From assembly GCA_023264765.1 (NCBI GenBank), contig JAHFVC010000008.1, positions 1 to 48,113 of the forward strand: a stretch of 48,113 bases of DNA, read 5' to 3'. The position numbers and the translations under genes are program-made. The DNA comes from Mycobacterium sp. GTDB taxonomy: Bacteria; Actinomycetota; Actinomycetes; Mycobacteriales; Mycobacteriaceae. The stretch's first letter is position 1. The number at the start of each line of letters is the position of its first letter. Positions 17,248 through 25,494 of the stretch are shown here, one piece after another. The notes beneath the pieces were generated by a model, which was not told the DNA's origin, did not search any database, and saw only the letters and a program-made list of their open reading frames with translations.

Positions 17248-18917
17248 TGCACCAGATCCTCGTAACGGTATTCGGTCTCGATCGGTTGTCCCGACTCCTC
17301 GCGCTTACGTAGCTCGACGCGCCGGATCTTGCCCGAAATGGTCTTGGGCAGTTCGAAGAACTCGACCCGGCGCACCTTCAAGTAGGGCGCCAGGTGGTCG
17401 CGGGCGTATTCCATGATGGCGCGCGCGGTGTCGGCGTCGGCGGTCCAGCCGTCGGCAAGGGCCACATAGGCTTTCGGGATCGCCAGCCGGGTCTCGTGTG
17501 GTTGCGGGACGACGGCGGCCTCGACCACCGCCGGATGCTCGATCAGCACGCTCTCCAATTCGAACGGCGACACCTTGTAGTCGCTGGATTTGAAGACGTC
17601 GTCGGTGCGGCCGATGTAGGTGATGTACCCGTCGGCGTCGCGGCCTGCGACATCGCCGGTGTGGTAGTACCCACCGTGCATCACCGCCGCATTGCGTTGC
17701 GGGTCACCGAGATAACCGGTCATGAGGTTCAGCGGTGCTTTCGACAGGTCCAGGCAGATCTCCCCTTCGTCGGCCAGTTCACCGGTGAGCGGGTCGATGA
17801 GCACCACCGGCACACCGGGCATGGGCCGGCCCATCGAGCCCGCCTTGACCGGCTGGCCCGGCGTGTTGCCCACCTGCAAGGTGGTCTCCGTCTGGCCGAA
17901 GCCGTCCCGGATGGTCAGTCCCCACGCACGTTCCACCGTCTGGATCACCTCCGGGTTCAGCGGCTCCCCCGCACCCAGGATCTCGCGCAGCCCTTCGGGT
18001 TTGGCGCCCAGATCGGACTGGATGAGCATCCGCCACACCGTCGGTGGCGCGCAAAACGTGCTGACTCCGGCACGGTGCATCTGCGCCAGCAGCTCAGCCG
18101 CGTCGAACCGGCTGTAGTTGTAGACGAAGATCGTCGCCTCGGCGATCCACGGCGCGAAGAAGCAACTCCACGCGTGCTTCGCCCAACCCGGCGAGCTGAT
18201 GGCCAGGTGCACATCGCCCGGACGCACTCCGATCCACGCCATGGTCGACATGTGCCCAACCGGGTAGGAGATCTGGGAGTGCTCGACCAGCTTGGGCTTA
18301 CTGGTCGTGCCGGAGGTGAAGTAGACGAGTAGTGGGTCCTCGACGGTGGTGACGGTCGCGTGCTTGTCGGGTGTCCTGGCGTAGGCGTCTGCGTAGGAAT
18401 GCCAGCCCTCAGCGGTGCCGACGGCGATCCGCACATAGTCGCCGGGCACGTCGTCGAACTTGGCGGCATCGGCGGCGTTGGCGATGACGAACCGGGCGCC
18501 GCCTCGGCCGATCCGGTCGGTGAGATCCTCCGGGCCGAGGGCGCCGGTGGTCGGCATGATGACCGCGCCGAGCTTGGCGACCGCGAGCATCGACTCCCAC
18601 AACTCGACCTGATTACCGAGCATCAGGATGACCCGGTCGCCCTTGCCGACACCCAGCCCGCGCAGCCAGGTCGCGACCCGGTCGGAGTTCTGCGCCATCT
18701 CCGCGAAACTGACTTTGCGCTCGCTGCCGTCCTGCTCGACGATCCACAGCGCGGTGCGGTCGTTACCCGTAGCGATGACGTCGAACCAGTCGATCGCCCA
18801 GTTGAACGAACCGGTGATCTGCGGCCACTGGAACGTCTCGACCGCCTTGTCGTAGTCGCCGATGACGTCGACGAGATGATCGCGGGCGTCGCGGTAGCGG
18901 TCGGTGTTGGTCGCCAT
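17244..18917 (-). CDS. Acyl-CoA synthetase (AMP-binding), acetyl-CoA synthetase/ACSM-like
   Basis: 557-residue adenylate-forming ligase of the acetyl-CoA synthetase/medium-chain ACSM branch. The P-loop reads YFTSGTTSKPKLVEHS (about 196-211), with an aromatic pair SPGWAKHAWSCFFAPW following as in ACSM enzymes; DGFGQTET is near 345, the hinge at GRTDDVFKSSDYKVSP near 440, and the C-terminal Lys in TISGKIRR near 525. It is first in a two-gene operon with the FadD35-like enzyme and divergent from a GAF-LuxR regulator (58 bp between starts). Two coupled synthetases of different branches suggest activation of related acids, perhaps short branched or aryl acids; the substrate is unknown. Confidence 0.9.
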   Translation of the reverse strand: MATNTDRYRDARDHLVDVIGDYDKAVETFQWPQITGSFNWAIDWFDVIATGNDRTALWIVEQDGSERKVSFAEMAQNSDRVATWLRGLGVGKGDRVILMLGNQVELWESMLAVAKLGAVIMPTTGALGPEDLTDRIGRGGARFVIANAADAAKFDDVPGDYVRIAVGTAEGWHSYADAYARTPDKHATVTTVEDPLLVYFTSGTTSKPKLVEHSQISYPVGHMSTMAWIGVRPGDVHLAISSPGWAKHAWSCFFAPWIAEATIFVYNYSRFDAAELLAQMHRAGVSTFCAPPTVWRMLIQSDLGAKPEGLREILGAGEPLNPEVIQTVERAWGLTIRDGFGQTETTLQVGNTPGQPVKAGSMGRPMPGVPVVLIDPLTGELADEGEICLDLSKAPLNLMTGYLGDPQRNAAVMHGGYYHTGDVAGRDADGYITYIGRTDDVFKSSDYKVSPFELESVLIEHPAVVEAAVVPQPHETRLAIPKAYVALADGWTADADTARAIMEYARDHLAPYLKVRRVEFFELPKTISGKIRRVELRKREESGQPIETEYRYEDLVQ

Positions 18918-18974
18918 ACAGATAGGATCTACGTCACACTCGCCCGTCCGCTACCCCCGAAAGAGGGGAATTCT

Positions 18975-19811
18975 GTGCAATCGCTGTTAAGGCCCCGCGA
19001 TACCGATGCGGTGCGCGCCGAGCTGCGACGGGTGGCCGCCGAGGCAGGGGTTCCGGTGCTGTTCGGCGGCGAGGTGCACGAGGATGCGCTGCTGCTCACC
19101 GAGTTCGTCGGCACCCGGACCGGCGGGCTGCGCGGCCTGGTGGTGCGGTCGCGGTCCGGGCTGGGCGGAGCCAGCATGGTGGCCGGCCGGCCGATGGCGG
19201 TGGCCGACTACCGCCACGACGTCAGCATCACCCACGACTACGACGCGCCCGTACACGGCGAGGGCATCCGTTCGGTGCTGGCGGTGCCGGTGGTGGTTGA
19301 CGGGCGGGCCCGGGCCATGTTGTACGGCGCCTACCGCTCCGCCGCGCCGATCGGTGGCCGGGCGATGGACCTGATGGTCGGATCGGCCCGTCGGCTGACC
19401 CACGAGCTACAGATCCGTGACGAGGTGGACCGCCGCATGCGGTTACGCGAAGCGCACCTGGCCTCCGGCGATCAGGTGGCTTGTGTTGAGCAGATTCGAG
19501 AAGTTCACGCCGATCTGCGCCGGCTGGCGGCCACTGCGCCTGCTTCGATGCAGGGGCCTTTGCGGGTGATGGCCGACCAGCTGGGTGCGGCGGTGTCAGG
19601 CGGCGCGCCTACTGCCGCGCCGCTGACGCAACGTGAGATCGACGTCCTGGCCCAGGTTGCGTTGGGCTGCACCAATGCCGAAGCGGCGCAGCGGCTCTCG
19701 TTGAAGCCGGAGACGGTGAAGAGCTACTTACGCAGTGCCGCAGCCAAATTGGGGACGAAGACCCGGCATGAGGCGGTGTCGCGCGCCCGGCGGGGGCGGT
19801 TGATCCCGTGA
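18975..19811 (+). CDS. GAF-domain LuxR-family transcriptional regulator
   Basis: 278-residue regulator with an N-terminal GAF-like sensor domain (about residues 15-160) and a C-terminal LuxR helix-turn-helix (about 215-275: LTQREIDVLAQVALGCTNAEAAQ, SLKPETVKSYL, given here in parts). GTG at 18975 is preceded by GAGGGG at good spacing. It is divergent from the two acyl-CoA synthetase genes, so it probably controls them in response to a small molecule bound by GAF; this arrangement is known for mycobacterial and rhodococcal catabolic regulators. There is no phospho-receiver domain, so it is a one-component regulator. Confidence 0.85.
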   Translation: MQSLLRPRDTDAVRAELRRVAAEAGVPVLFGGEVHEDALLLTEFVGTRTGGLRGLVVRSRSGLGGASMVAGRPMAVADYRHDVSITHDYDAPVHGEGIRSVLAVPVVVDGRARAMLYGAYRSAAPIGGRAMDLMVGSARRLTHELQIRDEVDRRMRLREAHLASGDQVACVEQIREVHADLRRLAATAPASMQGPLRVMADQLGAAVSGGAPTAAPLTQREIDVLAQVALGCTNAEAAQRLSLKPETVKSYLRSAAAKLGTKTRHEAVSRARRGRLIP

Positions 19812-19851
19812 GAGAGCGGCCAGAGGCATCGCCTGGCAACCACGGCGGTTC

Positions 19852-20346
19852 TCAGTCCGCCGTCGAGAGCACCTTGTCCACAAAGCCATCGACCTTGCGC
19901 CGCAACTCTCCTACCTGACGTTCGCGAATGAACTCCAGATCGGTGTCTTTGTGATACGCGGGCGGTAACCGTCGCACGTTGGCCGAGCATCCGAAGTTCG
20001 CGCAGATCATCGTCCCGATGGTGTCCCCTCTGCGGCCCGCCGACCCAGCACGGCGAGTCGTGTAGAGCACCGCCTCGTCGGTGAGATTCACGTCGTTGCA
20101 CCACGTGCACATGGTTCGTCCGCGCGGCGTGACCGCGGCTCGGTTGAGCAGCAGCGCGATCGGTCCGTCAAGCCGATCAAGAAGCAGGTAGGCACGGCGC
20201 GGAATCTTGGGATCGACCCAGCCGTAGTAATCCAGCGCAACGAATACGACGGTGTCGAAGTTCTCGGCAAAGGTAACTTTCTTGACCTCGCTGCGGGTGG
20301 CGCCGCGGAAGGCGGCAAGGATCTGGGCGCGGGTATATGAGTGCAT
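19852..20346 (-). CDS. FBP-domain treble-clef zinc-finger protein
   Basis: 164-residue protein of the FBP (elongation-factor-G-binding/fibronectin-binding) family common in actinobacteria. The C-terminal half has a treble-clef zinc site, MCTWC and MICANFGCSANVRR, i.e. paired Cys at about 85/88 and 119/124. The N-terminus (MHSYTRAQILAAFRG) matches the usual family start, so ATG at 20346 is preferred; ATG at 20358 and a GTG-less extension to 20376 are possible. FusB-like relatives rescue ribosome-bound EF-G, but whether this member binds EF-G is not known. A 7-bp inverted repeat lies just upstream. Confidence 0.75.
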   Translation of the reverse strand: MHSYTRAQILAAFRGATRSEVKKVTFAENFDTVVFVALDYYGWVDPKIPRRAYLLLDRLDGPIALLLNRAAVTPRGRTMCTWCNDVNLTDEAVLYTTRRAGSAGRRGDTIGTMICANFGCSANVRRLPPAYHKDTDLEFIRERQVGELRRKVDGFVDKVLSTAD

Positions 20347-20368
20347 CGAAGAGACCATCCTTGAAAGG

Positions 20369-20471
20369 GAACGCAATCAGCTGCGTTCGGCGAGTGAGGG
20401 CATGACGGCGTCGCCGGCCCGAAGGGGTCGGCGACGGGGCCCGGTCATCTGATGTCGGCGCGAGCGCCGAC
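20369..20471. promoter_or_regulatory. Two inverted repeats upstream of the FBP-family gene
   Basis: GAACGCA (20369-20375) and TGCGTTC (20382-20388) form a 7-bp dyad with 6-bp spacer about 25 bp upstream of the FBP-family start. Further out, GTCGGCGC (20454-20461) and GCGCCGAC (20464-20471) form an 8-bp dyad with a 2-bp centre. Either could be an operator; the second could also be a short hairpin. Confidence 0.35.
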
Positions 20472-20737
20472 GACCTCCTCGACTCGGATGTTCACCCGCG
20501 TAACGATAACGAATGCGCCCATCGTCTGCCAGCGGATAAATCCCGACCGAGAGCGGTGCGCTGTGGATACTTTGGCCCGCAACAACATTGCCGCTACTGC
20601 GAGTGAGCTGTCCCCCAATCAGGGGAACGCAGTTTCCCCTGCCGTTCAGCCCGACCGGCGGACATACCCCGACGCGTCAATGCGAGAAGTTGTTCTCACC
20701 AAGCTTTCAGTCCACCAAACAAGCAACGGAGAACACC
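20472..20737. other. Remainder of the 391-bp non-coding region before the Cdh-like gene
   Basis: Between the divergent FBP-family gene and the Cdh-like gene (20347-20737) I see no convincing small gene. Besides the dyads at 20369-20471 it holds a 7-bp inverted repeat AGGGGAA-N6-TTCCCCT at 20621-20640, about 100 bp before the Cdh-like start, which is a possible operator. Confidence 0.4.
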
Positions 20738-21595
20738 ATGACGAACACCTCTCGCACCCGCTTCGCCCGCCGCATCGCCGCCATCGCCACACTGGCCGCC
20801 GTCCCGGCAATGGCTCTCGGCCTGGCACCGGCCTCCAACGCCGACGCCGACGCAACAGCCACGACCTTCGGACCGTGCTCCACCATCAAGCAGATGGAGA
20901 GCGTTCTGTGGAAGGGCGTCGATCCGGCCAAGTACACCCCGAAGAGCAAGGGCACCAACTTCGACATCCAGTGGCCCAACCACGACGCGGCCCACGGGTG
21001 GGCGGTGCACTCCGGCAACTCCAGCCAGAAGAAGGTGCACACCGACTTGCTGGTCATTCCCACCATGCCCGAGTCCGGCATCGAATGCTCCAACCTGCTG
21101 AGCGCGGACGCACCCCACTACTTCAAGCACGCCGCCGACGAAGCCCATCTCTTGAACGGGGTTAGCGACTGGTCACTGGCCATCAACTCCGCTGACAGCC
21201 GGGGCCAGGAGCAGATGCACATCCACCTGACCGAGCTGTACCGCCCGGCGCGCCAAGACATCGACGCCGCGGCCAAGGCCGGCAAGATCACCGACAACGA
21301 GAGCAACTGGGTGAACTCGGTCATCCCGGTCACCGGACACGACCAGTCGATGACGAAGAACGCCAACCCGAACAGCTACAGGGCCTGGCACACCAGCTCG
21401 TTGGACCAGAACTTCTTCGCGAAGGTGCACAACGACATCGCCCAGCCCAAGGGCACCGACATGTCTCACGTGATGATCCTGGTCGCCAAGGATCCGCGCG
21501 GCGGCTTCGATGTGCTCGAAAGCGACCGGCAGAGCGGCCTGCCCGCCGGTATCAACAACGTCGAGTCCCTGCTGTACAAGATCGGCGGCAAGTAA
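20738..21595 (+). CDS. Exported CDP-diacylglycerol pyrophosphatase-like protein
   Basis: 285-residue protein with a clear Sec-type signal peptide (basic start, hydrophobic stretch about residues 13-30, cleavage probably after the SNADA region near 33-36). The mature part resembles the CDP-diacylglycerol pyrophosphatase (Cdh) family of the HIT superfamily: the histidine motif QEQMHIH (His about 161 and 163) is in the position expected, preceded by WSLAINSADSRG. Members split CDP-diacylglycerol to CMP and phosphatidate. ATG at 20738 has a CGGAGA ribosome-binding site. It stands alone, with its own promoter region and a strong hairpin after the stop. The family call is good; the substrate in this exported, longer form is uncertain. 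Confidence 0.82.
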   Translation: MTNTSRTRFARRIAAIATLAAVPAMALGLAPASNADADATATTFGPCSTIKQMESVLWKGVDPAKYTPKSKGTNFDIQWPNHDAAHGWAVHSGNSSQKKVHTDLLVIPTMPESGIECSNLLSADAPHYFKHAADEAHLLNGVSDWSLAINSADSRGQEQMHIHLTELYRPARQDIDAAAKAGKITDNESNWVNSVIPVTGHDQSMTKNANPNSYRAWHTSSLDQNFFAKVHNDIAQPKGTDMSHVMILVAKDPRGGFDVLESDRQSGLPAGINNVESLLYKIGGK

Positions 21596-21609
21596 CACGG
21601 CAACGACAG

Positions 21610-21644
21610 AAGCGGTCACCCGAATCCAGCTCGGGTGACCGCTT
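21610..21644. terminator. Bidirectional hairpin terminator between cdh-like and NCS1 genes
   Basis: Perfect 14-bp stem, AAGCGGTCACCCGA (21610-21623) and TCGGGTGACCGCTT (21631-21644), with a 7-nt loop. It sits between convergent stops at 21595 and 21659. There is no long T tract, as is usual for mycobacterial terminators. Confidence 0.8.
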
Positions 21645-21658
21645 CGGCATGTCCAAGG

Positions 21659-23113
21659 TTAGGTTTCCACCGGGGCGACCCGACCTGCGAAGCTCACCGC
21701 CTCGATGCCGTGCTCACGTGCGTCGGCCTCGGCCCGGGCGGTCTCGGCCGCCAGGTCCAGCGACCGGGCCATCACCAAGTAGGCTGCGGCAGAAGCGAAC
21801 AGGCCGACGAACAACGCGATGTCGACGTTGCCCATGGCCGCGGCGACCGGGCCGGTGAACCAGACGGTCACCACGAACGGGATCATCGCGACGATGCCGA
21901 TCAGGTAGGCCGACAGTCCGCGCCAACCCCACGTCCCGTAGACGCTGCCGTGGGCCACGAAGATCTCGCGCACCGCGTAGTGCCCGCGCCGCACGAAGTA
22001 GTAGTCGACCAGGTTCACCGACGTCCACGGCACCAGCAGATACAGCAGCACCACCAGGAAACTGCCGAAGTTGGTGAGGAACGCACCCGTCGACAGCACG
22101 GCGCCCAACAACCCGGCGAGGGCGATGACCGTGCAGGAGATAACCCGCAGTCGAAGTGTGGGTCGCACCGGACGGAACGAATCGACCATGGTGATCAACT
22201 CGAGTGAGGCGGCGTAGATGTTGACCGTCACCACGGTGATCAAGCCGGGGATCGCAGCCACGAGCAGCCAGGCACCGGAACCCGACACCAGCTGATCGGC
22301 TGCCTGCTGCACGGCTTCCAGCGGGGCGGCACCACTGAACAACGCGGCGACCAGGGCGCCGAGCACCATCAGCCAGGTGGCTCCGACGAAAACGCCTGTG
22401 TAGGTGTGGAACAGCGCCTTGCGCGGACTGGTCTGCGGCGGCAGGTAACGCGAGTAGTCCGACACGTAGGGCGCCCAGCCCAGCGCATAGGCCGCCGCGG
22501 CGGCGAACTGGACCAGGAAGGCCGCCCAGGTGAACCCCCCGAAGCCGAGCTGACCGTCGGGCAACGGCAGCCAGACCAGCGCCGCGACCGTGAACACACC
22601 GAAGGTGGCCAGGAACAGCCACGTCAACCAGGTCTGGAAGCGATGGATCCAGTGATAGCCGAAGATCGCCAAGGCCAAAGCCAGCCCGGTGATCACGACG
22701 AACCACAGGTCACGCAGGTCCACCCCGGTGACCAGGGTGAGCGCATCGGCGGCCAGGATCTGGTTGAAGATGTTGAAGCCGACGATGCTGAACACCACAA
22801 CAGCACAGATGACCACCACACCCCGGTAACCGAACTGGGCCCGGGACTGGATCATCTGGGGCAAGCCGAGCTGCGGCCCCTGCGCCGAGTGGAACGCCGT
22901 GAACACCGTGCCGACGGCAGCACCGGTGACGATGGCGACCAGCGAGGTGAGAAACGACGCCCCGAGTGCGGCGCCCACCATGCCGGTGGCCAGCGTGGTG
23001 AGGTTCGCGTTGGACATGAACCACAGCGGGAACAGCGTCGACGGCTTCCCGCGGCGCTCGGTGAGGGGGATCCAGTCGATGGACTTCGACTCGATCGCGG
23101 GTGAATCAGACAC
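21659..23113 (-). CDS. NCS1-family nucleobase/hydantoin-type permease
   Basis: 484-residue transporter of the nucleobase:cation symporter-1 family with about twelve membrane helices. Family marks are PLWFMSNANLTTLATG (about residues 29-44), GPQLGLPQMIQSRAQFG (about 78-94) and WAPYVSDYSRYLPP (about 212-225). The start is GTG at 23113 with GAGGAA about 6 nt upstream; it overlaps the nitrilase stop by 8 bp, so it is the last gene of the HisD-like/nitrilase/NCS1 operon. NCS1 carriers move cytosine, uracil, allantoin, hydantoins, thiamine and similar heterocycles; which one is not visible. The operon context suggests a ring or amide compound broken down by its two enzymes. Confidence 0.9.
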   Translation of the reverse strand: MSDSPAIESKSIDWIPLTERRGKPSTLFPLWFMSNANLTTLATGMVGAALGASFLTSLVAIVTGAAVGTVFTAFHSAQGPQLGLPQMIQSRAQFGYRGVVVICAVVVFSIVGFNIFNQILAADALTLVTGVDLRDLWFVVITGLALALAIFGYHWIHRFQTWLTWLFLATFGVFTVAALVWLPLPDGQLGFGGFTWAAFLVQFAAAAAYALGWAPYVSDYSRYLPPQTSPRKALFHTYTGVFVGATWLMVLGALVAALFSGAAPLEAVQQAADQLVSGSGAWLLVAAIPGLITVVTVNIYAASLELITMVDSFRPVRPTLRLRVISCTVIALAGLLGAVLSTGAFLTNFGSFLVVLLYLLVPWTSVNLVDYYFVRRGHYAVREIFVAHGSVYGTWGWRGLSAYLIGIVAMIPFVVTVWFTGPVAAAMGNVDIALFVGLFASAAAYLVMARSLDLAAETARAEADAREHGIEAVSFAGRVAPVET

Positions 23114-23957
23114 GGATTCCTCGCTTCTGGTTGTGGTGGTCAGGATGGGGAACCACGATGTCCCCGTACAGATCTGGACGACGATCAGCGAACAGGTCGT
23201 TGTGCGGCCCGATGGCCTTGTCGTGGTAAAGATCGAGCACTGCGTCGGCCCGGTTGCGGTGGTCGGCACTGCTGACGATCCAGCCGTCGACCGAGATGAC
23301 CGCCGTGCCTCCGGTCCACGCGACTCCACGCTCGTCACCGTGCCGGTCGGCGATGACCGTCGCAAGTCGCGACGAGCGGGCGGCCGCCATGGCCTGGATG
23401 GTTTCCGGCGGATACTCACCGGGCGGCCGGGACACCAAGGGCCAGTTCACCGGAAGTGCCAGCAGATCGGCTCCGGCCAGTGCCAACTGCCGTGGCAATT
23501 CGGGGAATTCGTTGTCGTAGCAGATCGCGACCCCGAGCCGGCCGATCGGAGTGTCGAACACGGCCCCGGCCCGCTCCCCCGGGGTGAAGATGTCGTGCTC
23601 CGCATCCCACAGGTGTGACTTGCGGTAGCAACCGAGGAGACCGCCGGCATCGAGAACCAGTGCCGAATTGAACAGCTCACCGCCGTCCACTTCGCAGAAT
23701 CCGATGACCGCCACGGCGTTGGACGGCAGGCAGGATGCCAGACCGGTCAGCCGCGGGTCGTCCACCCGCAGCGCCGACTCGAGTGCTTCGGCACGGTCGC
23801 GGAAAACGTATCCGCTGGTGGCCAATTCGGGCAGCACGATCAGCTGCGCGCCTGTAGCGGACCGCAGGGCCTGCGCAATGCGGGCCAGGTTCCGCACCAC
23901 ATCCCCGATCTCGACGGGGATCGAGATCGCCGAGACGCGCAGCTGTCGCCCGTCCAT
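23106..23957 (-). CDS. Carbon-nitrogen hydrolase (nitrilase superfamily amidase)
   Basis: 283-residue nitrilase-superfamily enzyme with a complete catalytic triad: Glu44 (LPELATSGY), Lys113 (CYRKSHLW) and Cys146 (VAICYDNEFPE). The family includes amidases, carbamoylases and beta-ureidopropionases; true nitrilases are usually longer, so an amide or carbamoyl hydrolase is more likely. Its ATG overlaps the HisD-like stop by one base (TGATG) and its stop overlaps the NCS1 start by 8 bp, giving tight coupling in a three-gene operon. It probably hydrolyses an amide formed from, or attached to, the imported heterocycle; this is inferred from context. Confidence 0.9.
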   Translation of the reverse strand: MDGRQLRVSAISIPVEIGDVVRNLARIAQALRSATGAQLIVLPELATSGYVFRDRAEALESALRVDDPRLTGLASCLPSNAVAVIGFCEVDGGELFNSALVLDAGGLLGCYRKSHLWDAEHDIFTPGERAGAVFDTPIGRLGVAICYDNEFPELPRQLALAGADLLALPVNWPLVSRPPGEYPPETIQAMAAARSSRLATVIADRHGDERGVAWTGGTAVISVDGWIVSSADHRNRADAVLDLYHDKAIGPHNDLFADRRPDLYGDIVVPHPDHHNQKRGIRV

Positions 23958-25312
23958 CAGGCCCGGTTCACCGCGGGGGTGCCGTCGAAAGCACCTGAAT
24001 GCCTGCCGACCTCCTCGATCCGGATGGTGGCGGTGGCCTCATGGGCAGCCAGGCCCTCGAACGCCGAGATCCGTTCCACCGCGGGCGCCAGCGCGGCGGT
24101 CGCCTGCCGCTGAGCCCGCTGGTAGGTGAGCGGCTTGAGGAATCGCGACACGGAGAGACCCGCGTTGTATCGCGCGGTCTTGCCGGTCGGCAGAACGTGA
24201 TTGGTTCCCGCGATGCCCTTGTCCGAATACGCGACGGTGCTCCACGGCCCGACGAACAACGAACCGTAGTTGCGCAATTCTTTGAGGAAGTAGTCGTCAT
24301 CGCTGGTCTGCACCTCGAGATGCTCGGGTCCCAGCACATCGGAGATCGCCGCCGCCTGCGCTCGGTCGCGGGCGACCACCACCGTGCCGTAGTCGCGCCA
24401 GGCCGCGCCGGCGATCTCTCGGGTGGACAAGGTTTCCAGCTGACGGTCGATGGCCTCGATCACTTTGCGTCCCAAGGTCTCCGAGGTGGTGATCAGCGCC
24501 GCCGGCGAGTTCGGCCCGTGCTCGGCCTGGCCCAGGAGGTCGGCCGCCACCCACTCCGGGTTCGCCGTCTCGTCGGCCAGCACCGCGACCTCGGACGGTC
24601 CGGCGAGCAGGTCGATTCCGACACGGCCGAACAGTTGGCGCTTGGCCTCGGTCACGAACGCGTTCCCGGCACCGACGAGCATGTCCACCGGCGCATCACC
24701 CAACAGGCCGAAGGCCATGGCGCCCAGTGCCTGGACACCACCGACCGCGAAGACCCGGTCCGCCCGGGACAGGTAGGCCCCGTAGAGCACGGCCGGGTGA
24801 GCGCCGTGAACGCCTGACGGCGGGGTGCACGCGAGGACAGTGGGAACACCCGCCGCCTTGGCGACGCCGACCGTCATGAAGGCACTGGCCAACAGCGGGA
24901 AGCGACCCGCGGGCAGATAGGCGCCGACCCGGGTGACAGGGATGTACTGCACTCCGCCGACGACGCCGGGTGCGAGATCGACCTCGAAGTCGGACAGGTG
25001 CGCACGCGTGGCGGTGGCAAAACGATTGGTGCGTTCGTAGCCGAGCTCAAGCGCCTCGCGTACGTCGCCGGGCAGCGCATCCCCGCTGCGGCGCAGTTCG
25101 TTCGCGTCAACTTCGAGATCGCCGGTCCAACCGTCCAGGTCGCGGGAGTAGTCGCGGACCGCATCCAGGCCGCGGCGCTCGATGTCGGACAGCATCTGCG
25201 ACACCCGCTCGGTGACCTGCGGATCACGCTGGGCGGGCGGCCCGTCCACTGCGGGTTTCTTGAGCCAGGTGAACGGTCCGAGGGCGCGGGCTTCGTCGGT
25301 GGTGATCTGCAT
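23957..25312 (-). CDS. Histidinol-dehydrogenase-like oxidoreductase, probably catabolic
   Basis: 451-residue zinc- and NAD-dependent dehydrogenase of the HisD superfamily, which oxidise a primary alcohol to a carboxylate in two steps. Conserved features are the zinc-site QAEH (LLGQAEHGPNS, about residues 263-273), the catalytic Glu-His pair in GPEHLEVQ (about 330), GTNHVLPTGKTAR (about 372) and the late His in GLAAHEAT (about 430). The canonical zinc Asp of GDYxSG is shifted: here the text is SDKGIAGTNH, as in HisD-like enzymes of other pathways such as sulfopropanediol dehydrogenase. With no his genes nearby, and with an amidase and NCS1 permease downstream, a role in catabolism fits better than histidine synthesis. 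Confidence 0.85.
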   Translation of the reverse strand: MQITTDEARALGPFTWLKKPAVDGPPAQRDPQVTERVSQMLSDIERRGLDAVRDYSRDLDGWTGDLEVDANELRRSGDALPGDVREALELGYERTNRFATATRAHLSDFEVDLAPGVVGGVQYIPVTRVGAYLPAGRFPLLASAFMTVGVAKAAGVPTVLACTPPSGVHGAHPAVLYGAYLSRADRVFAVGGVQALGAMAFGLLGDAPVDMLVGAGNAFVTEAKRQLFGRVGIDLLAGPSEVAVLADETANPEWVAADLLGQAEHGPNSPAALITTSETLGRKVIEAIDRQLETLSTREIAGAAWRDYGTVVVARDRAQAAAISDVLGPEHLEVQTSDDDYFLKELRNYGSLFVGPWSTVAYSDKGIAGTNHVLPTGKTARYNAGLSVSRFLKPLTYQRAQRQATAALAPAVERISAFEGLAAHEATATIRIEEVGRHSGAFDGTPAVNRA

Positions 25313-25350
25313 GGCGGCGACGCTAGGGAGTTTTGAGCCAAAGGACTAGA

Positions 25351-25486
25351 TGGGCAAATCCTGCAATATCCACAGGATAATACGATGCTTAGGCTTTTCC
25401 GCTGGTCAAGCCGCCCGGCGAGCGCCGACGAGTGTGGGTCCTGTGCACAGATTTGCCCACATTGACGTGCACACGACCCACACTCG
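25351..25486. promoter_or_regulatory. Nested inverted repeats in the promoter region of the HisD-like operon
   Basis: The 182-bp gap between the LysR stop (25495) and the HisD-like start (25312) contains a perfect 12-bp inverted repeat, CGAGTGTGGGTC (25429-25440) and GACCCACACTCG (25475-25486), and a second 10-bp pair TGGGCAAATC (25351-25360) and GATTTGCCCA (25450-25459). The first pair could be a LysR-gene terminator or an operator; the second pair, with one half near the start codon, looks like a two-site operator. Confidence 0.5.
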
Positions 25487-25494
25487 GCCCACGC

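Noticed and set aside
20624-20646. GGAAC...GTT pair upstream of the Cdh-like gene as an ECF sigma promoter
   Set aside because: The gap of 15 bp is too short for SigE/SigH-type promoters, and the bases are better explained by the AGGGGAA/TTCCCCT dyad.
23957-25312. HisD-like gene as the histidine biosynthesis enzyme
   Set aside because: No other his genes nearby, operon with amidase and NCS1 permease, and a changed zinc-ligand segment (SDKGIAGTNH).
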